This document shows positions 33,959 through 44,211 of a stretch of 64,000 nt of DNA, piece after piece (the stretch's first letter is position 1; each line of letters begins with the position of its first letter). The stretch is taken from the NCBI RefSeq assembly GCF_900090045.1, contig NC_041787.1, forward strand, positions 2,167,001-2,231,000. Reading direction: 5' to 3'. The notes beneath the pieces were generated by a model. It had not been told where the DNA came from, searched no databases, and was given only the letters and a program-made list of their open reading frames with translations. This DNA is from Plasmodium malariae (Eukaryota > Apicomplexa > Aconoidasida > Haemosporida > Plasmodiidae). The translations under genes were made by a program, and so were the position numbers.

Positions 33959-36898
33959 TTATTTTGTAGATTTCATTACAAGTTTGTTTCCATTTTTGGT
34001 GCCGGATTTTTTTGTGATATCCTTGGTTGTTTTTATGTTTGTTTTTTTTATTCCAATTTTTTTTTCCTTTATTTCCGTTTTTTTTTTTTTACTAGCTAAT
34101 TTAGTGTTTGCATGTTCATTTTGGTTGTTATATTTTTGTTTCGAATTAATTTTTTCCTTTGTTTGCATTTTATTTGAAGAGTATTTATTTATGCTATTTG
34201 TTCCAGTTGCAAAATTTAATTGTGTTGTTTGGTTTAATGATGCACTATTTATTACATTTACAATGTTTGTGTTTTCAGTTTGCATTTTTAATAATCTTCT
34301 TTTTTCCCTTTGTCTTTTTCCTCTACTTATTTTATTTTTCTTTTTTTTAATAATTTTTTTTGTTCGTATAGTCGTGCCATTTTTTTCTTTTATATGTTTT
34401 AAAAATTTTTCTGTCTTTAATTTTTTGATGTGCAACATTCGTATGTCTTCTATACAATAATCGACATACATAATATTTTTATTTCTTCGAATTGTTTGGT
34501 ACTTTTTTTTGTAAATTATTTCATTAATTAATTCATAAATATTTTTATTCTGTAGTAAATGAATCAGTTCTTTTGCATATTCGTGTTTATTAATATCGAT
34601 AAAACATATGTTGTTTTTACTACTATTCGAACTGATCTTTTTTGGTATATTTTTAATTTTCCCACCACCTTCTCCATCATCTGTTTGTTCACTATGTTTG
34701 GGCTCTTTAATTACTTTCATTTTTTTAATCACTTCATTCGATTTTTTAAAAGCATCCTTTTTTTTTATATTATATTTTTTCATAAATATAGGTGTGAAAT
34801 ATCTTGTTATAAGTTGTCGAAATAAATTTTGTTCCAATGTGGACGGGTAGTTACGAATATATATTCTGCAAGGGTTTATAAAAAAATTTTTATTTTTTAA
34901 AACTTTTTCTTTTTTTTCCATCAATTTTTTATTTCTTTTAATTAAGCTCTCACTTATGTAATCATTATTTACATTATTATCATACAACAAGTGAATGTTA
35001 TTACTCATTTTTTTTTTTTTTTTGTTTTTTTCTTCTGTGTGAAATTTCTTTTTGTCTTCTATTAAATCCTTACGAACAGCTCTTTTTATCATTAAATAAT
35101 TATTTTTAAAAAATAAAATTTCTGAATTTTTGTTGTTTCCGTTATCCTTAAGTAATAATTGTTTCATTTTTTCTTTTTTCTTTTTTTTCATGCTATAAAA
35201 TTTATGAATTACATTTTCTTCATCATTCCAGTGGCTCTCTGCTGTTTCTTCCTCATTAAGTTCCCCAATTTTTTTTAAAAAGTTTTCAGCATCTTCCTTA
35301 CGTTTTAATTTTACAAAAACGGAAATCCGTTTGCTGTTGTTTCTACATGTTTTAATGTATACGTAATTTTTGTTTATGTTTTTTACTACATAATTTCTGA
35401 TTTCTTCTTCTGTGCTTTCGAGAGGTACGTTCGTAATAAAAAGAGTTTTACCTTCTTCGACATCGTTTGCGTTTGTGCGCCGATTTATGCTTCGGATTTC
35501 ATCTACTTTGTCGTCATCCTCTTCATCTACTTTGTCGTCATCCTCTTCATCTACTTTGTCGCCATCCTCTTCATTTATTTCGTCGCCATCCTCTTCATTT
35601 ATTTCGTCGCCTTCCTTTTCATCTACTCCACCTCTTGCAACATCCAAAACGGCGTCGCTCGGATTCTCCAAATTCCTAATTCGTTCAATACTTATTACAT
35701 TGCCGCATAATTTGGACTTGTTTAAAAGTAAAGCCTTTTGGACGTTTTTGTAACATGAAAAGGTGACATATGCATAACCTTGTTTTTTGTTCTTTTTTTT
35801 TGGTAAAACTATTTGAGCGTCCTCTTCAATATTCCTAAATAATTTTTTAATATTTTCTATGTGGCATGTTCTACTTAAATTTTTTAAAATAACTTTTCTA
35901 TTGTTTTTATTTAAGTAACACAATTCATGAAAGAATACGATAACGTCCCTTACATTGGGGTCGTTTTCTTTCACAAATTTTAGGAAGCTCGCTTTGTCGA
36001 TGCAGCGAAAAAATTGGGTGGCTACGTTTATATTCAAAAATTCAACTGCATACACAAACAAGTTGCTCCTCCCATTGACGCTGCTACTACTATTGCTACT
36101 GTTATTGCAGTTATTATTATTACCACTGCTACTAGCATTATTATTATCACTACCTCCAGCATTACTATTATCACTACCTCCAGTATTATAATCCTCCCTT
36201 TTCTTACTATACACCAGTTTCTCATTTAGCATTCGCCTTGTTTTATTGTCAATTTTGCTTTTCCTATCAATGTTAAGGACAATTTCTTCAAATTTCTTGT
36301 CTTTTTTTTCAACAACTATTTCGATGTCGTCATCGGGTGCTTCCTCATCCTTACTGTTTACATTACAGCTTTTTCTGAGGCTTGCATCGCTTTTTTCATC
36401 ATTTTTTATACCACCTTTTTCATCACCTATTTTATTACTGCCCCCTTGCCGACTACTTATCTCATCTAAACATCTTAATATTAAATTTCTGTTCAATAAA
36501 AATATATTTTTCAAATAACTTAACAGTAAAACACTATCTATATCATAATCGGTGTAAATTTTGATCGCATTAGTATAATTTATTTTTTGGCGTTTATAAG
36601 TAATAGATATTAATTTTTTTTGCTCATATTTTTTTTTAAATGCATATTCACATTTTATACTTGTATTACCATTTGTATTTACATCATTGTATTTTGTAAT
36701 AAAATTTTTTGCTTCCTTCTCACTTTTAAAATAACATATGGCGCTTTTCTTTGAATTGGTTCTATTTCTGAAAAAAAAAAGTTTGCTGCACACTTTTTCG
36801 AATTCTTTACTTAGCTTTTCTACATCATTTTCATTTATATTGCGAACAAATACCTTGTGCTTATCAATTGCATCGTTATTGTCTTTATGTGGGGACAT
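33959..36898 (-). CDS. NOP4: NOP4/RBM28-like nucleolar multi-RRM protein
   Basis: 979-residue single-exon protein with four RRM-like domains: about 15-85 (KVFVRNINEN...AICYFKSEKEAKNFI), 333-410 (RKVILKNLSRTCHIENIKKL, then GYAYVTFSCYKNVQKAL), 486-552 (KTLFITNVPLESTEEEIRNY, then ISVFVKLKRKEDAENFL) and 678-820 (CRIYIRNYPSTLEQNLFRQL, with a long insert before CFIDINKHEYAKELI). This arrangement, a split last RRM and a very basic Lys/Asn-rich tail are typical of yeast Nop4 and human RBM28, which are needed for 27S pre-rRNA processing and 60S assembly. An acidic repeat (DKVDEEDD) lies at about 420-466 and an Asn/Ser tract near 245-280. The gene is divergent from BOP1, another 60S factor. The exact orthologue (Nop4 or another multi-RRM nucleolar protein) is likely but not certain. 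Confidence 0.75.
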   Translation of the reverse strand: MSPHKDNNDAIDKHKVFVRNINENDVEKLSKEFEKVCSKLFFFRNRTNSKKSAICYFKSEKEAKNFITKYNDVNTNGNTSIKCEYAFKKKYEQKKLISITYKRQKINYTNAIKIYTDYDIDSVLLLSYLKNIFLLNRNLILRCLDEISSRQGGSNKIGDEKGGIKNDEKSDASLRKSCNVNSKDEEAPDDDIEIVVEKKDKKFEEIVLNIDRKSKIDNKTRRMLNEKLVYSKKREDYNTGGSDNSNAGGSDNNNASSSGNNNNCNNSSNSSSSVNGRSNLFVYAVEFLNINVATQFFRCIDKASFLKFVKENDPNVRDVIVFFHELCYLNKNNRKVILKNLSRTCHIENIKKLFRNIEEDAQIVLPKKKNKKQGYAYVTFSCYKNVQKALLLNKSKLCGNVISIERIRNLENPSDAVLDVARGGVDEKEGDEINEEDGDEINEEDGDKVDEEDDDKVDEEDDDKVDEIRSINRRTNANDVEEGKTLFITNVPLESTEEEIRNYVVKNINKNYVYIKTCRNNSKRISVFVKLKRKEDAENFLKKIGELNEEETAESHWNDEENVIHKFYSMKKKKKEKMKQLLLKDNGNNKNSEILFFKNNYLMIKRAVRKDLIEDKKKFHTEEKNKKKKKMSNNIHLLYDNNVNNDYISESLIKRNKKLMEKKEKVLKNKNFFINPCRIYIRNYPSTLEQNLFRQLITRYFTPIFMKKYNIKKKDAFKKSNEVIKKMKVIKEPKHSEQTDDGEGGGKIKNIPKKISSNSSKNNICFIDINKHEYAKELIHLLQNKNIYELINEIIYKKKYQTIRRNKNIMYVDYCIEDIRMLHIKKLKTEKFLKHIKEKNGTTIRTKKIIKKKKNKISRGKRQREKRRLLKMQTENTNIVNVINSASLNQTTQLNFATGTNSINKYSSNKMQTKEKINSKQKYNNQNEHANTKLASKKKKTEIKEKKIGIKKTNIKTTKDITKKSGTKNGNKLVMKSTK

Positions 36899-36943
36899 TT
36901 TTTTTCATTTCCTTTTTCTGGGATATATATATGTATATATGTA

Positions 36944-36983
<40 letters not shown>

Positions 36984-37509
36984 AGCAGTAAATTCAAAAT
37001 TACAAAAAAATGAAGAGTAACTGGAAAAGGTGAAAAATAAGAATTTCATAAAAATGAGAGCAATAAAAAAGGTATAGGTACAAAAAATATTTCCCTATAC
37101 AATTAAATAATTCACATATTTTATTATTTCTATGTTTCGCCAATTTTTGTCAGTCGATATATAGAATTTTAATGTTTTCTTTATCACGATTTATAAAAGG
37201 CAAATATATGTTATATATAAGTACAATGACGTAACAGTGTTGTAATTTTTTTTTTGCAAAGCTTCAAGTATGCTTCTACTTTTTTGCCAAATTTTTACTT
37301 AAATTTTTTTTTTTTTTTACTTCCAAATACTGTGCAAATAAACACTTACATATACATACAAAATGTATACTCGTCGTTATATTTTTTTTATTTTGCTTAA
37401 ACGTTTTCAGTGACACATTATATGCGAATATTTTTTTTTTTTTTGAACAAAATGGTATAACGAAAACAATCTTTCTGTACAGCACTGAAATGTATATATG
37501 TATATTTAC

Positions 37510-37542
<33 letters not shown>

Positions 37543-37961
37543 TGTACGTATGTATTTATTATTATTTATGTATATAAACGTGGGAAGGCTTGACTGTTTT
37601 TACCTTTTTCAACAAATTTTCATTTTATGTGAATAAGCGTTTACAAAATATGTAAATTTTTTTAGCGTAAACCAAAGATATATCACTGTACTTTTTAAAT
37701 GTATTCATTTTTTTCATTTTGAATGTAAGAGGATTAGAGAATGATGTTGATTTAAAGGAATTGTTATTATAGCATACGTACGTATGTATATGTATATATA
37801 TATTTTTTTTTATAATTAATAAAAACGTCCTATATTTTTGCCGAGGTAAAACAAATAAACAAATAAATAAAATTTAAGCTCGTTGCTGCATTTTCCCGAC
37901 CGTAAGTCGAAGTCACAAACTATTGTCACTGTATTGACATGAGAAAATTTTCTCCAATAAA
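36899..37961. promoter_or_regulatory. divergent promoter region of NOP4-like and BOP1 genes
   Basis: 1.06 kb between two divergent 60S-assembly genes. It contains TA microsatellites (about 36926-36980 and 37510-37545) and poly-T/A tracts. No coding island was found. The shared location could co-regulate the pair. No named motif was identified. Confidence 0.5.
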
Positions 37962-38490
37962 ATGAAGAAAAAAAATGTTAATAAAAGCAGTACATTTGAG
38001 CATAATGGAAAAGAAGAAGGCAATCATTTAAAAAAGGGTACTAATAATAGTAGTTGTTGTAATCGTAATAGTAATAGAAGTAGTAATAATAGTAATAGAA
38101 GTGGTAGTATTAGCAACAGAAGTGGTAGTAATAGTAACAGAAGTATTAGCAGCAGTGGTGGTAGGACTTGGCGTGGACAGAAGTATTTAGAGAGTACGGA
38201 AAAAGGGAATGGAAAAAACGAAATGTTCTCAATAGGAACACACAAAGTTACTGCAGACACAGATATTAAAGTCGAAGGAAAAGAAGAATGTAAAGTTGAA
38301 AATGAGGACCATTTAAAAACAACAGAGCAAGAGGAAAATTTTCTGGACGGTTGTTCAATGTCACGTGAAGTGGATAATAAGGGAAATAATAAAAAGAAAG
38401 TGAATAATATAAATATGAAAAAAAAAAAAAATAAAATAAATAAACAAATAAATATGCACATACAAAATGAACATACGAAGCTGGATTTAA

Positions 38491-38535
<45 letters not shown>

Positions 38536-41500
38536 AAAAAGAAATATGACTGAACATATAAATTTGAATAAAACAAAACATAAAAAAAGTAGTAATAAGA
38601 GTAAAAATAAAATTGTAAAAAAGGAAACAGATTATGAAGACACTATCGCAAGTGACATTAACAATTTAAGTGTTAAAAGTATCAACACAGAAGTAGGGAA
38701 TAACATTTACGTGAACGAAGAAATTGATGAGAGTGATGATGAATATAATTTAAATACCCTTGGAAATTTTGACCTCAAAAATTATGAAGATTTCGACATT
38801 ATAGGTAAGCAGGAAGTATTTATATAAAACACCGTGAAAAGGTCGAAGAGGAATGCTACACTACAGTTTTTTTTTTTTTTTTTTATTTTGGAATTTTGCA
38901 ACTTTGTCATTTTGTCCTTTTATCATTTTTCTTTTTCTCCATTTTTTAATATGTTATTGAGCGGAAAGTTTTGAATCTTAATTTTCAGTTTCATTGTGCG
39001 AAATTCTTTTCCGTTTTGTTTCTACATTTTACAATGTTTGACCTTCCCGTGGGTGTCCATTAAGCATATTCACGTATACGTGTGTCCACATGCTTAAATA
39101 TATGTGTATGAGAATGTATATGTGTATATATGGGTATATAAATGCTTATTTGTATCCCTCTTGTGTGCAGGATACGATATCAAAGGAAACAAAATATACA
39201 AGAAAGACGAAAATGCCATCGACGATTTTATCGAGTCTAAAACAGGAAGTAACGCATGGAAGAAAATAAAGGATAAAAAAAACAATCGAATTATTGAATT
39301 AACAGACGCCGATTTGCAGATCATAAGAAGCATTCGAGAAAATAGAGCAGCAAAATATATTGATTATTCTAATTATATATATGAGAATGATAAAGAAGAA
39401 TATAAATTACCCTCAAAATTGTGTAAAAATTTAAAGAATAAAGGTTCCGAGGGTGATAAAAAGAAAGTACTAAAATTAATGAAATATTTAATAGATAAAG
39501 AAAAACATCCAGAAAGATATATACAAAAGGAAAATGAAGATAATATGTTATACGATTTGTGGAATAATAAAATTTATGATGAGTTTAATAATATTAATGA
39601 AATTAATTTGCCTAATATACTACCAGGTCATAAATATAGTTATAATCCTCCACCGGAATTATTATATAATTCGTCCGAAAAAAGAAATATTTTAAAAAAT
39701 AACAAAGATGCATTTATACCTCAAAATTTTGAGAAAATAAGAAATATTGAATATTATAAAAAAACCTATTTTGATTTATATCAAAGGTGTTTAGATATAT
39801 ATTTATGCTCAAGGTCATTAAAAAATGTTTTACATATAAATAAAGAAGATTTATTACCAAAATTACCATCCACAAAATCGTTAAAACCGTATCCTCAATA
39901 TCCTTTTATCAAGTATATTACGAATGAGGGGGATATGAATAGTAAAAATAGGTATTGTAATAATAAAAATAATCATTTCAATAGTATAGACATAAATGAA
40001 CATGATCATATAGTATACATAATTCAGAGCAATAAATTGTATATCTTTGACATATTAACATCATATAATGTAGCTACAATAGATTTAATGCACTATTTTA
40101 AATTTAAAATGGTAAAGAAAAAATCGTTGGAAGATTTATATAACAACATGATGATTAAGGTGAATAAATCTTATTCAGTTGTTGCAATTTCCTGGGGAAA
40201 TTTTATCCTTCTTTTTCATTATGAATCTTATGTCCCTTCTATTAGGTCAGGTAGTGAAAATATAGAAGAGATATATCGACGCAATGGAATAAAAAAGAGT
40301 AAGAATTCCAGTGGTAATATTAATGGTAAAGAATATAAAAATGAACAAAATGATGGTAATGAGAAAGATAGCCATACGTCTTTGTCCAATTTACAGGATG
40401 AGGAGGAGGAAGAAGGAAATTTTTCTGAGGACAATGTTATGGGGGATGAAACGGACATAGAACTGGACCAAATAGATGAAGGAGACATAAGCGATGACTC
40501 AAATGAAATAGAAATAAATAAAAACGAAGAAGTTAACGATGAACATGCTAAGAAGAAATGCGTGCAGTTAAATAGAAACATGGTTTACTTCAAAACGAAA
40601 GGGCTACTTAGCGTATTTCATAATAATTTTAAAAATTCAGAAGAGTATTCTTATTCACCGGATATTGACGTAAAATGGATTCATATTAATTCTAATGACA
40701 AAGTAGGGAAAACAAAAATTAAAAAAAAAGTAGCGATAATTAGAAGTAGTAATTATTTTAACAAGTATTCATGAATTTCGTTTATTTCATTTTTTTTCGT
40801 CAATATCCTTTTTTTTTTTTTTTTCTTCAAAAATTATTTTAGAAGATAAAGTATTGCGTCGGCATAAAGCATGAGGGGGAAATTAAAAATTTTTCTTGGA
40901 ATGGAAATGGTACGTTTTAAGAAATGTCTTTTCGGTGAAAATGCAACAAATTATTGAGGAGAAATTCTAAAAGTTAAAATAAAAAAGGAGCTTTTTACAC
41001 ATTAAAACGAATAATACACTTCTTTTTTTTCCGTAGGAAATTATTTATCTGTGACGTGCATGCGAAATACTGGGCAATACCATTATTGTTATTTGCACCA
41101 TATAAAATCAATGAAATCGATGAAGCTCATAAAAAAATATAAACATAAAAGAGGTGACATTATTCAAACGTTGTTCTTTCCGCGTAGCCCCTATTTCAGC
41201 GTTGCGTTTGAAAACAGTATAATGTAAGAATGGAAAGAGAAGAAGTGTGCATACATTTGCATATTTACCTATATATATGGATATACATGTGTATGTATAC
41301 ATGTATATTTATGTGTATATATGTATATGTTTGTATGTGTATATTTATATGTATTTTTATGTGCAAACTTTTATGGACATACCCATATACGCATAAACCC
41401 CCCTTAGAATAAAATATACATATCTGTGCATGCGGTAAAAATTTTCAACCCTTTAATTTTGTTACCTCTCTTTTTGCAGCATATATAACTTAAAAGCCAA

Positions 41501-41906
41501 GACCAAAAAAGAAAGAATTGTAAAAAAACTGAGAGGTGTGCAAAATATAACATACATGGATGTGCACACGAACGAAAGTTATGTATTAGTTTCAGACGTC
41601 AGAGGAAATGTATTCGTTTTTGATTTAGATTTGTCTTCTAATCCTTATAAGAAGTTTCACTTGCAAGAGTGTTCTTTGAAAAAAGTTGAATTTCATAAAA
41701 CGTATAATTTGTTTTATTCGTTGAGTTCAAATGGTACTGTGAATTTATTTTATTCCAAATTTTTTCAAGATTATATAACTAACCCAATTTTATTACCAAT
41801 TAAGGAACTGTCAAATGAGTCAAAGATAGCTGACCTTGTATGGTCAGGTAGAAAACCATGGTTATTTGTTCATACGGAGGGCAATTTTTCAGCTTTGTAC
41901 ACATGA
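37962..41906 (+). CDS. BOP1: ribosome biogenesis protein BOP1/ERB1 (homopolymer frameshift in exon 1)
   Basis: Five exons: 37962-38804, 39171 to about 40729 (or 40702), 40843-40909, 41037-41223 and 41480-41906, with matching phases; about 1,027 residues once the frame is repaired. After a basic, Ser/Asn/Lys-rich N-terminus comes the BOP1NT domain: EDFDIIGYDIKGNKI, SIRENRAAKYIDYSNYI, then HPERY and LPNILPGHKYSYNPPPELL, a hallmark. The C-terminal half is a degenerate WD40 propeller (GEIKNFSWNGNGNYLSV, VLVSDVRGNVFVFDLD). BOP1 forms the PeBoW complex with PES1 and WDR12 and is needed for 27S pre-rRNA processing in the nucleolus. The frame breaks in an A39 tract (38492-38530). The exon 2 donor is ambiguous between two in-phase GT sites. 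An Asp/Glu/Asn-rich insert lies inside the propeller. Confidence 0.9.
38492..38530. other. 39-A tract breaking the BOP1 frame
   Basis: A39 read as poly-Lys. The upstream frame continues to RKKEI and a TGA at 38547-38549. The downstream coding frame (EEKRNMTEHINLNK and on to exon 2) is one base out. A tract of 40 or 37 restores one open exon. Same pattern as the two tracts in SPT6. Confidence 0.8.
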
Positions 41907-41912
41907 CGCATA

Positions 41913-42125
41913 TGCACACATACATACATACATACATACATACAGACGTACATACATACAGACGTACATACATACATACATACAGACATACATACATACA
42001 TACAGACATACAGACATACATACATACAGACATACAGACATACATACATACATACAGACATACATACATACAGACATACATATATACATACATACATATA
42101 TACATACAGACTTACATACATACAG
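41913..42125. repeat. ACAT/ACAG tetranucleotide array
   Basis: About 50 units of ACAT interspersed with ACAG and a few ACGT, directly after the BOP1 stop codon, probably in its 3' UTR. Four-base units make all six frames long and open (His-Thr-Tyr-Ile or Cys-Met-Tyr-Val repeats), which is an artefact rather than coding. Confidence 0.9.
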
Positions 42126-42369
42126 ATGTACAAGCAGCGCATATTGCACTCTTATATGTGCGTATATTTTTTTTTCTCCCAAATTATATTTGAAAAAAGA
42201 AAAATATATCATGATTTTTCCTTAATTTATAATAGTCCAACTTGTGAAAATAAAATTTGTGCATGTTATGTTGTATTTTACTTTTTCCTTTTTTTTTTTT
42301 TTATGACGTTTTTTTAAAGAGGGAAAAAAAAAAAAGAAAAAAGAATAAAATTAAAATTAAAATTAAAAC

Positions 42370-42425
42370 GTAATGTTAATGTTAATGTTAACGTTAACGT
42401 TAACGTTAACGTTAACGTTAAAGTA
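42370..42425. repeat. GTTAAC/GTTAAT hexanucleotide repeat
   Basis: About nine hexamer units. The left ones are GTTAAT, the right ones GTTAAC, a palindrome. The GTTAAC block is therefore self-complementary along its length and could extrude a cruciform or hairpin. It is flanked by AAAATTAAAATT-type repeats. Confidence 0.85.
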
Positions 42426-42709
42426 AAAGTTAATTTTAAATTTAAATTAAAACATATCTACTGATTTAATGAGTTAATTTTTTTTAAGCATTCGAATTTG
42501 TTATAATGGCAAACATTTTCGTGTAAAAAGAAAAAATAGTGGGTTTTTATATGACACAAAGCTTTTACTTCTACCCTTTTTTCTTTCGTAACTTTTTTGT
42601 TTCTTTTTCTTACTTGCCTTATATTAATAACTCTGTTTTGTGCTAACTTCAATATCATGTTTTTCATTATTTAAAAATGGAACAGTCGACAAAAATATGA
42701 ACCAAAAAC

Positions 42710-42891
42710 ATGTATATAGATGTCACTTCTCATAAGATTGTAAATGTAGGTAAAAATAATTTTTCTTTTTTGCTTTTACTATTTACTTTTTTAAATTACT
42801 TTTTCATTATTCTTAAGGTGCGTCCAAGGACTGTCTGCTGCTTAAAAACCGATGCATCATAAGTGAATTTATACAAAGCTATAAAAAATAA
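42710..42891 (+). CDS. candidate two-exon microprotein gene (37 aa)
   Basis: Exon 1 is 42710-42749 (ATG, 13 codons and one base). Exon 2 is 42818-42891 (two bases, 23 codons and TAA). The 68-base intron has donor G|GTAAAA and a pyrimidine-rich tract ending in TTCTTAAG, and the phases fit exactly (G+GT gives Gly). The product starts MYIDVTSHKIVNVG and continues with SKDCLLLKNRCIISEF and a Lys-Lys end. It has two Cys seven residues apart and no membrane segment. Exon 2 is clearly less AT-rich than its surroundings. I do not recognise a family. Additional upstream exons cannot be ruled out, but an in-frame stop lies just before the ATG. Confidence 0.4.
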
Positions 42892-44211
42892 TAAAACAAA
42901 AGAAAACAAAATAAACGGAAGAGGGTATACGTGAAGAGAGTATACGAATAAATAACGAAGCAAAATATCAAATTAAATTTTAAAAAAATGAGCACTTGTG
43001 TGAAAATTTATAAGTGCACATATATAAATGTATTTTTGTGTGTTCATCTTTATAATGAGCATTGTACATATATATATATATATGTAAATTATATATATAT
43101 TATGAATGGACAAAAGCTGTATATTGTTTACGTTTTCACTGTAAATAATTAAAAAGTCCCTTCACGTTTGCCTTAAAAGGAAGGCATTTTTCGAGGTTAT
43201 TTTGTGTATATATATATTATATATATTTTGTATACATATATATAAATATATAAACATTCATTTATATGTGCGCTTATATGTTATTTTGTACACATTTTAT
43301 GGTATAATCTTATATTTTTATATGTATATACATAATATTGCTTTCATTCGCTTTTTTTTTTAATTTGAATTTTCATTATTTAGCTGAGATTATTTTTTCC
43401 CCCTTTTGGCTTTAAAAAATATTTTTTAATTCTTCAAAATAAATGAAATAAGAATGTGATGAAGAGTGGAAAATTAAAAAAAAAAATATATATTATTACG
43501 TTAATCATTTCATTTTTTTTAGCTGTGCGGGTAGTAATAATTATATATATATATATATATTTATTTATTTATATATTTATGCAAAAATATAGTAATATTT
43601 TTATGAATGCAAGTACATTATTGCTAACTGAAATATGTGTGACTTCTGCCGTAATATTTTTCATGGATGGGCAAAAAAAACAAAAGTAAAAAGGCAAAAC
43701 AGAAAAAACAGTATAACAGCAAAACTGTATAACTGCAAATGCGCAAAAAAGGCAAAACAGAGAAACTGTAAAACGATAAAGCAGTAAAATAACAATTACA
43801 TTATAACAACAATCAAATAACGACAAAAAAATTATGAAATAACACAATAGCATCGAATTTGTGAAAAACAGATATTGTTTTTTTTTTTTTTTTTTTTTTT
43901 TCCAAATATAAATAATTTTGTTTTAATGATACGTAATATCAAAAATGAATTCCTTTTAATTTTAATATTTTTTTTTTTTGTTATTTTTTTCGAGAGAATT
44001 TTTTTTTGACGTATGAAGGTCTCTTCAATTTTTTATGAAAATGAAGAAGTCCGTTAAACTGAAAAAATAAAATAAATGAAATATTGAGTTGTGAAATTAT
44101 GACTAGTTATACTATTATATACATATATATATATATATTTATTTATTAAAATCTCGAAACATTTTTAATTCATTTATAAAAAATACCTTATATATATTTA
44201 TATATATTATA

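Larger units (their letters stand above)
41907..44211. other. region between BOP1 and the RING gene
   Basis: 2.3 kb between two plus-strand genes. It begins with an ACAT/ACAG tetranucleotide array (about 41913-42125), then a GTTAAC repeat (42370-42425), the candidate micro-gene at 42710-42891, a small TGCCTT/AAGGCA hairpin near 43168, TA microsatellites and long poly-T tracts (for example 43878-43901). No further gene is supported. Confidence 0.5.

Noticed and set aside
41836..42225. Overlapping 100-130 codon frames on both strands
   Set aside because: Product of the ACAT/ACAG array; all six frames are similar.
42458..42667. 69-codon minus-strand ORF (MKNMILKLAQNRVINIRQ...) just left of the 42.7 kb microgene
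   Set aside because: Composition is plausible and a GTAAG donor follows codon 18, but I found no matching acceptor in phase and its start lies only about 40 bases from a plus-strand start. Left unresolved rather than listed.
43160..43185. TGCCTT/AAGGCA hairpin followed by T run, resembling a terminator or small RNA
   Set aside because: A single 6-bp stem in AT-rich DNA is expected by chance, and intrinsic terminators are not a feature of this type of organism.
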